In this document: piece by piece, positions 42,735 to 51,436 of the stretch
How positions within the stretch are numbered: the stretch's first letter is position 1
Layout of the letters: each line of letters starts with the position of its first letter
Source of the DNA: Bradyrhizobium diversitatis
GTDB lineage: Bacteria > Pseudomonadota > Alphaproteobacteria > Rhizobiales > Xanthobacteraceae
Direction: 5' to 3'
NCBI RefSeq assembly: GCF_016031635.1
Contig: NZ_JACEGD010000011.1
Span: 186,001-250,000, forward strand
DNA: 64,000 bases
The notes under the pieces: model-generated
Told to the model about the DNA's origin: nothing
What the model saw: the letters and a program-made list of their open reading frames with translations, nothing else
Databases searched by the model: none
Program-made: the position numbers and the translations under genes

Positions 42735-42884
42735 AGCAGGCCGCCTAGTTCCGAGCGATCATCCGTGCCTGTCGCCGCGATCCGCCTCGGCCGACGTTCG
42801 ACGAGGCATTGTCGAGCCAGTGCCGTGTTGCCTCTGCTTCGTCACTCCAGCCGGGGACCGCGAAGCGTGCCAGTTGGCGTCGCA
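42735..42884. repeat. Duplicated segment, copy A (other copy 43794-43936)
   Basis: About 150 bases are close to identical (roughly 90 percent by eye) to 43794-43936, with one six-base insertion. In copy B the segment spans the end of the 56-residue gene and the 3' end of the opposite-strand secreted gene. In copy A both genes are truncated: GAGCAGGCCGCCTAG preserves the last codons EQAA-stop, and the minus strand still encodes RFAVPGWSDEAEATRHWLDN. Confidence 0.85.
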
Positions 42885-42990
42885 CCTTCGTCAGATGCGC
42901 GAGATGGGCGTTGCGCGGCGTCTTCGCTTGTTGCGCCGACTATTGGTGCAGCCAACGCTTGGCTCTCATGCTGACCGATGGCCCGCCAAC

Positions 42991-43068
42991 ATGCGGCTGT
43001 CAGATCTCGAGCGGCGGTTTGTCTGTAGAGCGTGCGGTCGGCGCGGCGCCGATGTTCGGCCGGAGTAA
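42991..43068 (+). pseudogene. Remnant of a zinc-finger-type hypothetical gene
   Basis: The 25 codons RLSDLERRFVCRACGRRG and a few more match, from memory, the C-terminus of short Bradyrhizobium proteins with two CxxC zinc pairs. Only the last CxxC is left and the N-terminal half is missing. Confidence 0.4.
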
Positions 43069-43636
43069 GCCGCCGATGGCCCTCACGGCGACTGATCACG
43101 CGAACGAATAAATGGGAAAAGCCGCAGCGTGGTTCCAGCCCCCACTGCGGCATTCCCGGCAGAAATAGAACCAAGTACTTAAATCGCGCCGGTGTTCTTT
43201 CTATAGAACACCCCGTTCCGAAAATGGATTCCGTATAACTACCGGAATGCGATGTTCTACGCATTGCCGCCCAGATGCGAATGTGGCACGGCTCGGGTTC
43301 CAGCCCCCAAATGCTCCCGGCTGCCGATTCAATTGCGGATCAGAGCGCCGGGAGTGCCGGGCGAGATAAGGTGGTCGTCCGACCTCCCGTCTCTCAAAAG
43401 GAAAATCCCTCGTCCCCGATGCGATCGATGCCGCACAGCGATAGCTCTGCGCCTCTGGATGCTGCACTGATGTCATCATTTCCGAACGGGTTGGAGTTGC
43501 GGTGACAGTGCACACAACGATTGCGCTTACCGCTCCTGCTTGGCACTTGGCTGCTGTTCCCAAAGCCCTCCCACCCCAGAAATCGGAAGACACCCCGCCG
43601 GAAACGTGTACGCTTCTCCAAAACCGGAGGGACAGC

Positions 43637-43807
43637 ATGTTTGAAATCAACGGTTTCGACACGGCGGGCGTCGTCAAACTCAAGCGGCCGTCACTCACCG
43701 CCGCCCTCAAGAAGGCCAAGGAGCTTGTTCAGGACGGATGCCGGGACGTTCGGGTCGTTGACCCCAGCGGCCGCATCTATACTTCGTTCGACGAGCAAGC
43801 CGCCTAG
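43637..43807 (+). CDS. Small hypothetical protein (56 aa)
   Basis: The protein begins MFEINGFDTAGVVKLKRPSL and has an alpha/beta pattern (AALKKAKELVQDG, DVRVVDPSGRIYTSFDE). GGAGGG stands five bases before the ATG and decides this start over longer ones. Its last codons lie in a segment duplicated at 42735. Function is unknown. Confidence 0.7.
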   Translation: MFEINGFDTAGVVKLKRPSLTAALKKAKELVQDGCRDVRVVDPSGRIYTSFDEQAA

Positions 43808-43936
43808 TTCCGAGCGATCGCCCGCGCCTGTCGCCGCTATCCGCCGCGGCCGACGTTCGACGAGGCATTGTCGAGCCAGCGCCGTGTTGCTTCGTCACTC
43901 CAGCCGGGGACCGCGAAGCGCGCCGGTGGCGTCGCA
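43794..43936. repeat. Duplicated segment, copy B
   Basis: This is the intact counterpart of 42735-42884. It spans the 3' ends of two convergent small genes (43637-43807 and 43837-44058). Confidence 0.85.
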
Positions 43937-44058
43937 TTCGGGCGTGGCCGGTCCACCGCAACAGGGCGTGCGCGCGGGCGATGCACCGTTGCTGCGTCTG
44001 CGGCGGTGCACAGCACGAGCGACAGACCCATGAGACACAAGGCAAAAAGCGAGCGCAT
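43837..44058 (-). CDS. Small secreted protein (73 aa)
   Basis: It has a clear signal peptide (about 1-23, LFALCLMGLSLVLCTAADA) and a short mature part rich in Arg and Pro ending PGWSDEATRRWLDNASSNVGRGG (only the PGWSDE and RRWLDN parts seem conserved). A truncated duplicate of its 3' end lies 1 kb to the left. Function unknown. Confidence 0.65.
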   Translation of the reverse strand: MRSLFALCLMGLSLVLCTAADAATVHRPRARPVAVDRPRPNATPPARFAVPGWSDEATRRWLDNASSNVGRGG

Positions 44059-44280
44059 CGCATCAGCTCCAATCGAGCAATCGTTCCGTCATGTGTTGCA
44101 CCTGTCGGTTCGCCACAATCGACCGCGCCTTCACAAGCAGGCGAGACAAGCGCGGGCTCTTGCACGGGCACCGGCACCGGCGCCGGCAATCGGTGACGCG
44201 GGCGCGCGCTCCCATTGCCAGTCTATTCGTTTGGGCGCACGCTCTCTCCAGGCGCTTCAGACGCCGCACGGGAGAGACAC

Positions 44281-44523
44281 ATGAAGGAATCGGGCCTGGA
44301 TGGTCGCCATCGGGACAGGGATGGCCAGATCAGCAAGAAGCACGGCAACACGCTGGTCGGCACATTGCGCAAGATCTACGGAAAGGGTTTTGCGGCCGGC
44401 TATCCCGATGCGGCGCAGCTCAGCGAGGTCCTGGCCCAGCTCAACGAGACATCGCTGAGCCAGCTGCGTCGCGATCACGACACCGGGCATCTGGGGCACA
44501 AGATCGATCACGCCTTGAAGTGA
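44281..44523 (+). CDS. Small hypothetical protein (80 aa)
   Basis: ATG 44281 follows GGGAGAGACAC. The sequence is basic and hydrophilic (GQISKKHGNTLVGTLRKIYG, LSQLRRDHDTGHLGHKIDHAL). I recall similar short orphan proteins in Bradyrhizobium. No function or domain is evident. Confidence 0.7.
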   Translation: MKESGLDGRHRDRDGQISKKHGNTLVGTLRKIYGKGFAAGYPDAAQLSEVLAQLNETSLSQLRRDHDTGHLGHKIDHALK

Positions 44524-44569
44524 GGCCTCGCGGTGAGAGCAGCCATCAAAGGCGCACATCCAGCACCAG

Positions 44570-44839
44570 TTACTGGCGTTCCTCATACTTGTTGCAGCGG
44601 CCATCGCCATGTTGGACCCGGCTGAGCTCCTGAAACGGCGGATCACAACGCAGGAGCGTGTACACTCTGTAGGAGGGCGGCGGGACGCGCCAGCAGAGAT
44701 TCTGGCCCGCTGGTATCTGGTACGTATCCCCGTTCGCCAGCGTATAGCTGCACGAGGCGTCCTGAGCGTTCACCTTCGCCTCTGCGTGGGCCTGGCTCAG
44801 CGAAGCCACCGCGAGGAACATCACCAATAATCCGCGCAT
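44570..44839 (-). CDS. Small secreted Cys-containing protein (89 aa)
   Basis: ATG 44839 is preceded by CGGAGGAC. The signal peptide (1-19, LLVMFLAVASLSQAHA) is followed by a mature domain with four cysteines (SCSYTLANGDTYQIPAG, LCWRVPPPSY, LRCDPPF, GRCNKYEE) that could form two disulfides. It is divergent from the YecA-type gene. Function unknown. Confidence 0.7.
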   Translation of the reverse strand: MRGLLVMFLAVASLSQAHAEAKVNAQDASCSYTLANGDTYQIPAGQNLCWRVPPPSYRVYTLLRCDPPFQELSRVQHGDGRCNKYEERQ

Positions 44840-45020
44840 TTTGTCCTCCGCACATCTGATCGCACATTGTCCAACTGGGGTGCGGACATCGCTGGAACAA
44901 GTCACGGATTTCTGAAAAGCACGCCTGGACCGTTCCAGGCGAGCCCCCCAAAGCCCGCTGACAACCCCGCGCCGCGCCAAGCAGCTTGACGAAGAACTGC
45001 TCGCCCTCGGCGAGGGCACC

Positions 45021-45632
45021 ATGCTGCTCGACGAGCTTGATGGCTTCATCGCCGGCCTGCTGACCTGCCCGGAGCTGATCATGCCCAGCGACTGGCTCCC
45101 TGTCGTCTGGCATGAGGACAGCGCAGACCAAGCGCCGGTCTTCGAGAATCGTGATCATGCCAATCGGGTTCTCGGGCTCGTCATGGAGCACTACAACAAC
45201 GTCGCGCGCACGCTGATGGAACGCCCCGAGCGGTACGGTCCGTTATTCTGTGTCGACACCCGTAATGACGACGTGCTCTGGGAGCTTTGGATCGGGGGCT
45301 TCGAGAAGGCCGTCGCGCTACGCCCGGCAGCCTGGAAAGAGCTGCTCGACGCCGACGCTGATACGGCGGCGGCGATGAGCGGGATGCTGCTGCTTGCCGA
45401 GATCGCCCGGGGAGACAAGGAGGTTGAGTTCGACGATCCCATCCTGACCGCAGCACCTGACAAGATCGCCGACTGGGTCGTCATCCTCAACGAATGGCGT
45501 CTTGCCAACCACCAGCCGATTCAGGATAGCGGCCCAACGACCTTCACGGCCCCGGGAACAAAGGTCGGTCGCAACAAGCCGTGCCCATGCGGCTCAGGCA
45601 AGAAATACAAAAAATGCTGCGGGCTCAACTGA
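45021..45632 (+). CDS. YecA/UPF0149 family protein with C-terminal SEC-C zinc motif
   Basis: From ATG 45021 the protein has 203 residues. The UPF0149 part has [29 protein letters not shown] and [15 protein letters not shown]; the last 22 residues are a SEC-C motif ([19 protein letters not shown]), which binds zinc and in SecA contacts SecB and ribosomes. YecA binds ribosomes in E. coli. Coding-like sequence in the same frame runs upstream to the stop at 44913, including [17 protein letters not shown], but offers no ATG, GTG or TTG, so the annotated start may be too short and a CTG (44958) may be used. Confidence 0.85.
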   Translation: MLLDELDGFIAGLLTCPELIMPSDWLPVVWHEDSADQAPVFENRDHANRVLGLVMEHYNNVARTLMERPERYGPLFCVDTRNDDVLWELWIGGFEKAVALRPAAWKELLDADADTAAAMSGMLLLAEIARGDKEVEFDDPILTAAPDKIADWVVILNEWRLANHQPIQDSGPTTFTAPGTKVGRNKPCPCGSGKKYKKCCGLN

Positions 45633-45697
45633 TCGAGACCGCGGTCCTCACAGAATGCTTGCCCTGAACCGGCGGATCGACGATCGTTGACCTGTCT

Positions 45698-46360
45698 TCA
45701 GCTTTCCGGAACCGACGTCGCAGCCGGCACGGTCAACGGCGCCCCTCCCACCGAAACCGGCCCCAGGGGCTTCGACGGCCGGACCAGCCGTTTGCGCATC
45801 GCTGCGGACAGCCCATAGCGAGCATTCGCGCGCCGGATCGAGGACGTGACGTCCGACATCATCACATTTTGCAGCGAGTCGACCTTCGCGATCAGCGTGG
45901 TCAACTGCGAAGATATCTTCTTCACATCGACCCGTTCGTCCGTGATGCTCTGCCGCAGGGACAGCAGCACCAGTGAATCCTGCTGCAGCAGGGCCGCATT
46001 CTGCTGCAAGGCATGGTTGTTTGCCTGCAACGAATCCGTGTGTTGCTGCTGGGCGAACTGAATGTCCTTCAGGGCAGCGACGACCGGATCCCGTTTCGGC
46101 GCGGGCGCTTCCTGGCGCGGAAGCAGCTGAGCCAGGCTGCCGACATTCAGCGACGGCAAGCCGGACGGCGACGTATAGACGGCCGCCGCGCCGTTGATGG
46201 CCAGCGCACACACCGCCAGGAGCAGCACCGTTTTCCGGCCGGGCCGCGTGTGCGGCACTGGAGCTTCCGGGGCCGCAGGATCGTGCGCGGCTGCGGCGGC
46301 CGCAAGGGCCACCGCGTCGAGTTCTTCGGCGAAGCTTGGCGTTTCCAGGGACGTGGTCAT
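45698..46360 (-). CDS. Single-pass membrane protein with Gln-rich coiled coil
   Basis: I chose ATG 46360 (220 residues). One membrane helix (about 45-62, TVLLLAVCALAINGAAAVY) is followed by a coiled coil (about 90-170) rich in Gln, Leu and Ser (NNHALQQNAALLQQDSLVLL). Orientation and partners are unknown. The stop converges on the YecA-type gene 65 bases away. Confidence 0.65.
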   Translation of the reverse strand: MTTSLETPSFAEELDAVALAAAAAAHDPAAPEAPVPHTRPGRKTVLLLAVCALAINGAAAVYTSPSGLPSLNVGSLAQLLPRQEAPAPKRDPVVAALKDIQFAQQQHTDSLQANNHALQQNAALLQQDSLVLLSLRQSITDERVDVKKISSQLTTLIAKVDSLQNVMMSDVTSSIRRANARYGLSAAMRKRLVRPSKPLGPVSVGGAPLTVPAATSVPES

Positions 46361-46732
46361 CTGCGTTGACCCCAATGAGCGAGCAACAGGACGCCATCGC
46401 CGGAACGTCCTCGTGACGGCTCCTATACGCAGCACCCATCTCCAACTGCCTAAAATTGTAGGCTTTTCGGATTAATTCCACGTTAGCGGCCTGGCCGGCC
46501 GACGGGCCCGACGCCCCCGGCCGACTACGGATCCGTGTGCTGCGCACTCGCTCTGGAACGCCGAGCACGCGCTCCGCAGCGGCGGCTTCCGACCGACGGA
46601 TTTTCCGAAGTTGGCATCATGCCACTGTTTTGCCCGACAGGTCAAACGGGCTTTTGGCGCCTGATGCAGAAAGCGTTGTGGCAGAAGCACTTGGCTACTG
46701 TGCATGGGGTTGTTTTCGCGTTTCTTTACAGA
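46361..46732. other. Intergenic region before the second mfd-like gene
   Basis: No gene is seen. A GC-rich inverted sequence (GGCCTGGCCGGCC, about 46486) and the stretch CATCATGCCACTGTTTTGCCC through GGTCAAACGGGC (about 46617-46652) stand out; the latter resembles an intergenic motif common in Bradyrhizobium, here in one copy only. Confidence 0.5.
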
Positions 46733-49700
46733 TCACCCCTCGTCGAGCACCTCGAACAGCGCCTCCACCCGCTCGAACGGCGCATCGCGCATCGCACTGT
46801 GATGGACCACCCGATCGCCGTCGCGTTGCAGCGACTTGCCTCTCGATTTGCGCAGGCGCCCCGGCAGGAACGTCGCAGCCACAGCCTCGGGACCGACGTC
46901 GAGGCGGATGATGCCTCTGCGCTTGCACTCGATCCTGAGCCTGGCTGCGGCGAAGAAATCGCGCGCCACCTTCGGCAAGGGTCCGAAGCGGCGGGAGGTC
47001 TCCTCTTCGAGGTCTTCGAGGTCGTCCTCGCCATTGCATCTTGCGGCGCGCGCATAGAGCTCGAGCCGCACGGGCTCGGACTGCACATAGGTCTCGGGCA
47101 GCATGTCCCCGACCGGCAGGTTCAGGTCGGGCACCCACACCGCGGCGCGCTCCTCGTCGGCCTTCTCCGAGGCCATCTTCAGGAGGTGGCTGTAGAGCAC
47201 GGGCCCGAACACCTGGACATGGCCGGACTGCTGCTCCGAGAACAAATCGCCCGCGCCCCTGAGATCGAGGTCGCGCTCGCTGATGGCGAAGCCGGCGCCC
47301 GGCCGGCTGAACTCCTCGAGCACGGCCAGCCGCTTCTCGGATTGTCCCGACTCCGTCTCGGTCAAGAGATGGGCGAAGGCGCGGATGCCGCTGCGGCCGA
47401 CACGTCCGCGCAGCTGGTGCAGCTGGGCAAGGCCGAACTTTTCCGGCCAGCACACCACGATGGTGTTGGCGCGGGGAATGTCGAGGCCGCTCTCGACGAT
47501 GTTGGTCGCGAGCAGGACATCGGCACCGCCCTCGACGAAGCTCATCATCCGGTCGTCGATCTCGTCGGCAGGCAGCTTGCCGTGCAGACAGACGATGCGC
47601 AGATCCGGCGCCACCGCCTGCACCCGCGCCAGCATCGGATCGAGATCATGGATGCGCGGACAGATCAGGAAGCTCTGGCCGTGGCGGCGCTGCTCGCGCA
47701 GCAGCGCCGAGGCGATGGCGGCATCCGACAGCGGCGCAATCCGGGTCGCGACCGGAAGCCGGTGCACCGGCGGCGAGGCGATCACGCTGAGATCGCGGAA
47801 GCCGGCAAGCCCGGCGGCGAGCGTCCGCGGGATCGGCGTCGCGCTCATCATCAGCACGTGGACGTTCCTGGCGAGGCCGGCGAGCCTGGCCTTCTCGGCT
47901 GCGCCGAAATGCTGCTCCTCGTCGATGATGACGAGACCGAGATCGTCGAATTTGACGTCCTTGCCGGTGAGCGCCTGGGTGCCGATCACGACCTTGATCC
48001 GGCCGCTGCGCAGGCCCTCCCTGGTCTCCCGCAGCTGCGCGCCGGACGTTGCCCGCGACAGGTTTCCCACCTCGATGCCGAACGGCGCAAAGCGTTTCTG
48101 GAACGTCGCGACGTGCTGCCTGGCCAGCACCGTCGTCGGCACCGCGACCGCCACCTGCTTGCCCGACAGCACCACCGCGGCCGCCGCGCGCAGCGCCACC
48201 TCGGTCTTGCCAAAGCCGACGTCGCCGCAGATCACCCGGTCCATGGGATGACCGGATGCAAGATCGTCCAGCACGTCGCTGATGGCCTGGGCCTGGTCGA
48301 TCGTCGTGAAGTAAGGGAAGCGCGCGACGAACTTCTCGTAGGCCGATCCCGGCGGCACCAGCTTTTCGGCGCGCCGCCGCCGGCGCTGGCTGATGTGCTT
48401 GGCCAGCACCTTGCCCGCGGCCTGGATCTCGCGCTCGGCCTCGCCGCGGCGGGCCCACCATGTGCTGCCATCCGCCTTGTCGAGCGCGAGTTTGCCGAGC
48501 TCGGTCGCGTAAGGCCACATCAAGGCGAGATCGGCCGGCGGCACCAGAACCGCATTGTCGCCTGCGAACTTCAGGCGGATCATCTCGCGCATGGCGCCGC
48601 CGCCGGTGTTGACGGTCTGCAAGCCGTCGAGCACGGCAAGGCCGCGCTGGAGGTGGACGACCACCGTGCCCTGCTCAGGCACATCGGCATGGTCGAAGGC
48701 CGCACTCCAGGCGCGCGCCATCGGTTGCGGATGATGCGCGCGGCTGCCGAGCACGTCCGACGCCGTCACCACGACCAGAGGCTTCTTCCCCGGCACGACG
48801 AAGCCGGCATCGAGATCGGCCAGCAGCGTCGCCTCGCCGCCCCGCCCACGCGCCGCCTCGTCCCAGTCGTCGCAGCGCTCCGCCTTGACGCCGCTCATCC
48901 GCTCCATCACGCGCAGATCGTCCTCGTGCGCGGCGACGAGCATCAGTCGCGATCCGGCCCGGCGTGTCTCCTCGACGAAGGCGCGCAGCGCCTTCCTGGT
49001 GGACGTCAGCTTCGAAAACTCGGGGATGTGCTGGAAGGACGCAATCCGCGGCAGCACCTTCATGCTCTTGGAGAGCTGCTTCCAGTCGCGCCGTGCGAGA
49101 TATTCGCGCTCCCGCTCCGATCGGCCTGCGGCCTCCTCGATCGTGTCCAGCCAGGCGTCAGCATGCAACGGGACGCCGGCATCCGCGATCCATTTGGCGC
49201 CCCCGCAATAGTCGAACAGGCTCGCGCGCTTGCCGCGTTTGCCGGCGAGGCCGAGCCGCTCCGACATCGGATCGACGAGCAGCTCCTTGGTCTCGAAGAT
49301 GATCCTGTGCTCGTTCGGGTCGAAGGCTACGATCCGCCTGATCGCACGCTCCGAATGCTCGATCCGGAACGGCCCCAGCGCGCCTGCGGGAAATATCTCG
49401 AAGGTCTGGCCGTGGAACAGCGCGCCGCCCGGATAGTCCGGCTCGTCGTCGAGATCGTATCCGAGGGCCTGGAGGCGGCTCTCGAGGTCCCGCTCGGAGA
49501 ACGCGCCGCCCACCTTCAAGCTCAGGCTCAGGCGCGACAGGCTCGCCGGCGGCGGCAGGCGCTCCATCACCGCTTCCGCGGTCGACACGAGAAACAACGG
49601 CTTCCTGGATTTTGCAAGGCGCCTCAGCACCGAGGCTCTGCGCCCCGCTAGCTCGTGCGACGGCTCGAGCTGGTCGAACGGCAAGGTGTTCAATCGCGGA

Positions 49701-49960
49701 AACACCAGCACCTCGCAGGACGGGTCGAGTGCGTGAATGACGCTGCCCAGCCGCTCCGCCCTGTTCTCGCTCTCGGCGAGGAAGACGATCCCGCTGCGTC
49801 CGGACTGCTTCCATTGTGCAAGCAGGTGAAGAGCCATCATGCCGAGGGGCGACGAAGACGAGATCGTGGCGCGCTGCGATCCTTTGCTCTTCTTCGGCGC
49901 CTTCCTGGCCACCCCTGTCTTCTTCGAAAGCCTCACTTGAACCCGTTTCTGGTCTTGCAT
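46733..49960 (-). CDS. Second, diverged Mfd-like DNA translocase
   Basis: Starting at ATG 49960, this 1075-residue protein has the whole Mfd plan: a UvrB-like N-terminal part (FPRLNTLPFDQLEP, LVSTAEAVMERLPPP), a central linker, and a RecG/Mfd translocase with GDVGFGKTEVALR near residue 578, DEEQHFGAAEK and the TRG motif SGLDIPRANT...QLRGRVGRSGIR, then a C-terminal D7-like domain. The region that binds RNA polymerase is altered: HxDHGIGRFIGLQ of the canonical copy at 20046-23564 reads HLQRGLAVLDGLQ here. It is about 100 residues shorter. It may act on another polymerase form, stalled forks or a distinct repair path. Confidence 0.85.
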   Translation of the reverse strand: MQDQKRVQVRLSKKTGVARKAPKKSKGSQRATISSSSPLGMMALHLLAQWKQSGRSGIVFLAESENRAERLGSVIHALDPSCEVLVFPRLNTLPFDQLEPSHELAGRRASVLRRLAKSRKPLFLVSTAEAVMERLPPPASLSRLSLSLKVGGAFSERDLESRLQALGYDLDDEPDYPGGALFHGQTFEIFPAGALGPFRIEHSERAIRRIVAFDPNEHRIIFETKELLVDPMSERLGLAGKRGKRASLFDYCGGAKWIADAGVPLHADAWLDTIEEAAGRSEREREYLARRDWKQLSKSMKVLPRIASFQHIPEFSKLTSTRKALRAFVEETRRAGSRLMLVAAHEDDLRVMERMSGVKAERCDDWDEAARGRGGEATLLADLDAGFVVPGKKPLVVVTASDVLGSRAHHPQPMARAWSAAFDHADVPEQGTVVVHLQRGLAVLDGLQTVNTGGGAMREMIRLKFAGDNAVLVPPADLALMWPYATELGKLALDKADGSTWWARRGEAEREIQAAGKVLAKHISQRRRRRAEKLVPPGSAYEKFVARFPYFTTIDQAQAISDVLDDLASGHPMDRVICGDVGFGKTEVALRAAAAVVLSGKQVAVAVPTTVLARQHVATFQKRFAPFGIEVGNLSRATSGAQLRETREGLRSGRIKVVIGTQALTGKDVKFDDLGLVIIDEEQHFGAAEKARLAGLARNVHVLMMSATPIPRTLAAGLAGFRDLSVIASPPVHRLPVATRIAPLSDAAIASALLREQRRHGQSFLICPRIHDLDPMLARVQAVAPDLRIVCLHGKLPADEIDDRMMSFVEGGADVLLATNIVESGLDIPRANTIVVCWPEKFGLAQLHQLRGRVGRSGIRAFAHLLTETESGQSEKRLAVLEEFSRPGAGFAISERDLDLRGAGDLFSEQQSGHVQVFGPVLYSHLLKMASEKADEERAAVWVPDLNLPVGDMLPETYVQSEPVRLELYARAARCNGEDDLEDLEEETSRRFGPLPKVARDFFAAARLRIECKRRGIIRLDVGPEAVAATFLPGRLRKSRGKSLQRDGDRVVHHSAMRDAPFERVEALFEVLDEG

Positions 49961-50192
49961 TGTAGCCAACAGAATGCGAGCCGCCCTCATCTCGAATCGG
50001 CAGCTCGCCGCCATGCATATGGGATTTGCACCGCGAACGCACCCCTCGTCGCAACGTTCAAGGGCGGCGCCGCGATCCCGACAATCTGGCGGTTTGCTGG
50101 GCCTGCAGCGCGGAACTCATGCGGCCCGCGATCGGCATCGCTCGATACAAGCATTGCGACGATCGAAGACGTCGTGCGCGCATGCAGCCACG

Positions 50193-50225
50193 AAAAAGCC
50201 CCAGCGCTTGGAGCCACACTGGGGC
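50193..50225 (-). terminator. Intrinsic terminator on the minus strand without an obvious upstream gene
   Basis: On the minus strand, GCCCCAG (50225-50219) pairs with CTGGGGC (50204-50198) and is followed by TTTTT (50197-50193). No convincing coding gene lies upstream of it on that strand. Confidence 0.85.
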
Positions 50226-50420
50226 GTTTCGGTCAACATGAATAGGTTAAGCAATGACGTCTTCATAGCAGCGGTTTCGCCGCGTGCTTGTGAACTGGTT
50301 CACACGCTTTGCGTCGAGCAAACGACCTCAGCGCGAGAGGCCCTGAGGTCGCCAACCTTTATGGGTAAGGTTTTCTCGCGGCCCGGGGGCGTTGGGGCTT
50401 GGGGATGGGCCGTGAGCCTG
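50193..50420 (-). ncRNA. Candidate structured small RNA
   Basis: The minus-strand sequence ending at the terminator above contains several perfect hairpins: GTGAAC-TG-GTTCAC (50290-50303), GACCTCAG with CTGAGGTC (50324-50331 with 50343-50350) and AACCTT with AAGGTT (50354-50359 with 50367-50372). The only open frame (62 codons, 50300-50488) has no domain. The 5' end is a guess. No known RNA family could be assigned by eye. Confidence 0.4.
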
Positions 50421-50567
50421 GATTCGACGCACGCCACGCAGAGTCGTTCCAATGATCCACGCCCAACCGGCTGGGGCGCTCCAATCATGCCGGAACGGAG
50501 TACCTCATCTCCCGGTTTGAGTGCGCACCCGGCACGCGTTAGGATGCCCGTTTTTACGGAGGCTCAT

Positions 50568-50804
50568 TTGAGGTCATTCATTTTCATCGGCGCCATCGCA
50601 CTGCTCGCGACGGCCGCCCACGCACAGACGCTGGTCGATCCCAACAAGGTCGCTCCCGAATACCGCGAGGCAGCCGAGAAACGCCGCGCCGAGCAGTTGC
50701 GCCAGCGTGAATGCGCGCTGAAGGCCGATCTCGAGAAGGTGCTGCCTAGGGATCGCACCGCCTTTCTCAACCATTGCCTGGAAGCGATGGCGGCCAAGCA
50801 ATAA
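50568..50804 (+). CDS. Small secreted Lys/Glu-rich protein (78 aa)
   Basis: I prefer TTG 50568 because GGAGG (50558-50562) stands five bases upstream and the translation begins directly with a signal peptide (RSFIFIGAIALLATAAHAQ). ATG 50544 is an alternative. The mature part is a charged helix with two cysteines (RECALKADLEKVLP, AFLNHCLEAM). Similar short PsiF-like Cys-containing exported proteins exist, but the match is weak. Confidence 0.65.
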   Translation: MRSFIFIGAIALLATAAHAQTLVDPNKVAPEYREAAEKRRAEQLRQRECALKADLEKVLPRDRTAFLNHCLEAMAAKQ

Positions 50805-50899
50805 CGGCTGACCGTTCCAACCGGCGTCTTGGCGCGATGCGCGCATGGTCCGCGGTCATTTGCCGGGCGGACGCGATCGGCGGTGCGAGAGGACCAAGC

Positions 50900-51292
50900 T
50901 CAGCTCCGCCGCCGCTTTCGCGGAAACAGGCGGTCGCGGATGTAGCGCGAGGTCGGCGTCAGGCGGATGCCGCGGGGCTTCTGCCAGGCGGCGCGGTCGA
51001 TCTCCTTCTTGTCGCCGATCGCCAGCCTGCCCTTGGCGGACTTGGCGATGAAGATCGCGTCATTCATCTTGCGGCCGGAGCGCTTGTTCCTCGTCTTGAC
51101 TTCCTTCCAGAGGGTGATCCTGCCGAGCTTCAGCTTTGGAAGCTCCTCCTTGATCTCCCGCCGCAGACAGTCCTTCTCCGACTCGCGCGGACGCTTGCGG
51201 CCGCCCGGAAACATCCAGAGGCCATCCGACCGGCGCCTGACCAACAATACCTTGCCGCGCCTGGCGGCAACTAGCTTGGAAGACTTTGCCAT
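50900..51292 (-). CDS. Nudix hydrolase
   Basis: ATG 51292 gives 130 residues. The Nudix box is visible as GGRKRPRESEKDCLRREIKEEL (about 30-51: G-x5-E-x7-R-E-x-x-E-E), the set of residues that binds Mg2+ for pyrophosphate-bond cleavage. The protein is very basic, especially the tail FPRKRRRS, which is unusual for nucleotide hydrolases and closer to diphosphoinositol-type Nudix proteins. Substrate unknown. Confidence 0.85.
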   Translation of the reverse strand: MAKSSKLVAARRGKVLLVRRRSDGLWMFPGGRKRPRESEKDCLRREIKEELPKLKLGRITLWKEVKTRNKRSGRKMNDAIFIAKSAKGRLAIGDKKEIDRAAWQKPRGIRLTPTSRYIRDRLFPRKRRRS

Positions 51293-51436
51293 TGCTGCCG
51301 TTATCGAAAACAGAATCGACCTGATCGTAACTTGTCTAGTCGAACAGACAAGTTCGCGGCATGCTTTGATCACAGGCCACAAGCCATCGGGTCCTGGCGC
51401 GGCACGGCCGGAAGAATGCACGTTCGGGCCGCGAGA

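Larger units (their letters stand above)
42114..43636. other. Gene-poor debris region with duplicated fragments
   Basis: No intact gene can be supported in these 1.5 kb. The region holds two related repeat elements (from 42290 and 42521), a duplicated segment (42735-42884), a zinc-finger gene remnant (42991-43068) and AT-richer unassigned sequence around 43100-43300. Open frames present are short and lack domains. This is typical of decayed accessory DNA. Confidence 0.7.

Noticed and set aside
42842..43264. 140-codon minus-strand frame in the debris region
   Set aside because: It crosses the duplicated segment in the wrong frame for the conserved RFAVPGWSDE peptide and has no ribosome site or domain.
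41150..46360. Integrated island with an attachment-site repeat of the tRNA-Lys 3' end
   Set aside because: The region looks accessory, but I found no integrase and no second copy of the tRNA 3' end within the window.
46535..49651. 1038-codon plus-strand frame opposite the second mfd-like gene
   Set aside because: Same reason: antisense shadow of a well-supported helicase gene.
50380..50450. tmRNA-like segment (TGGATTCGACGCACG on the plus strand)
   Set aside because: Only a few bases match the tmRNA 5' motif. No tRNA-like domain or tag reading frame was found nearby, and the terminator is on the other strand.
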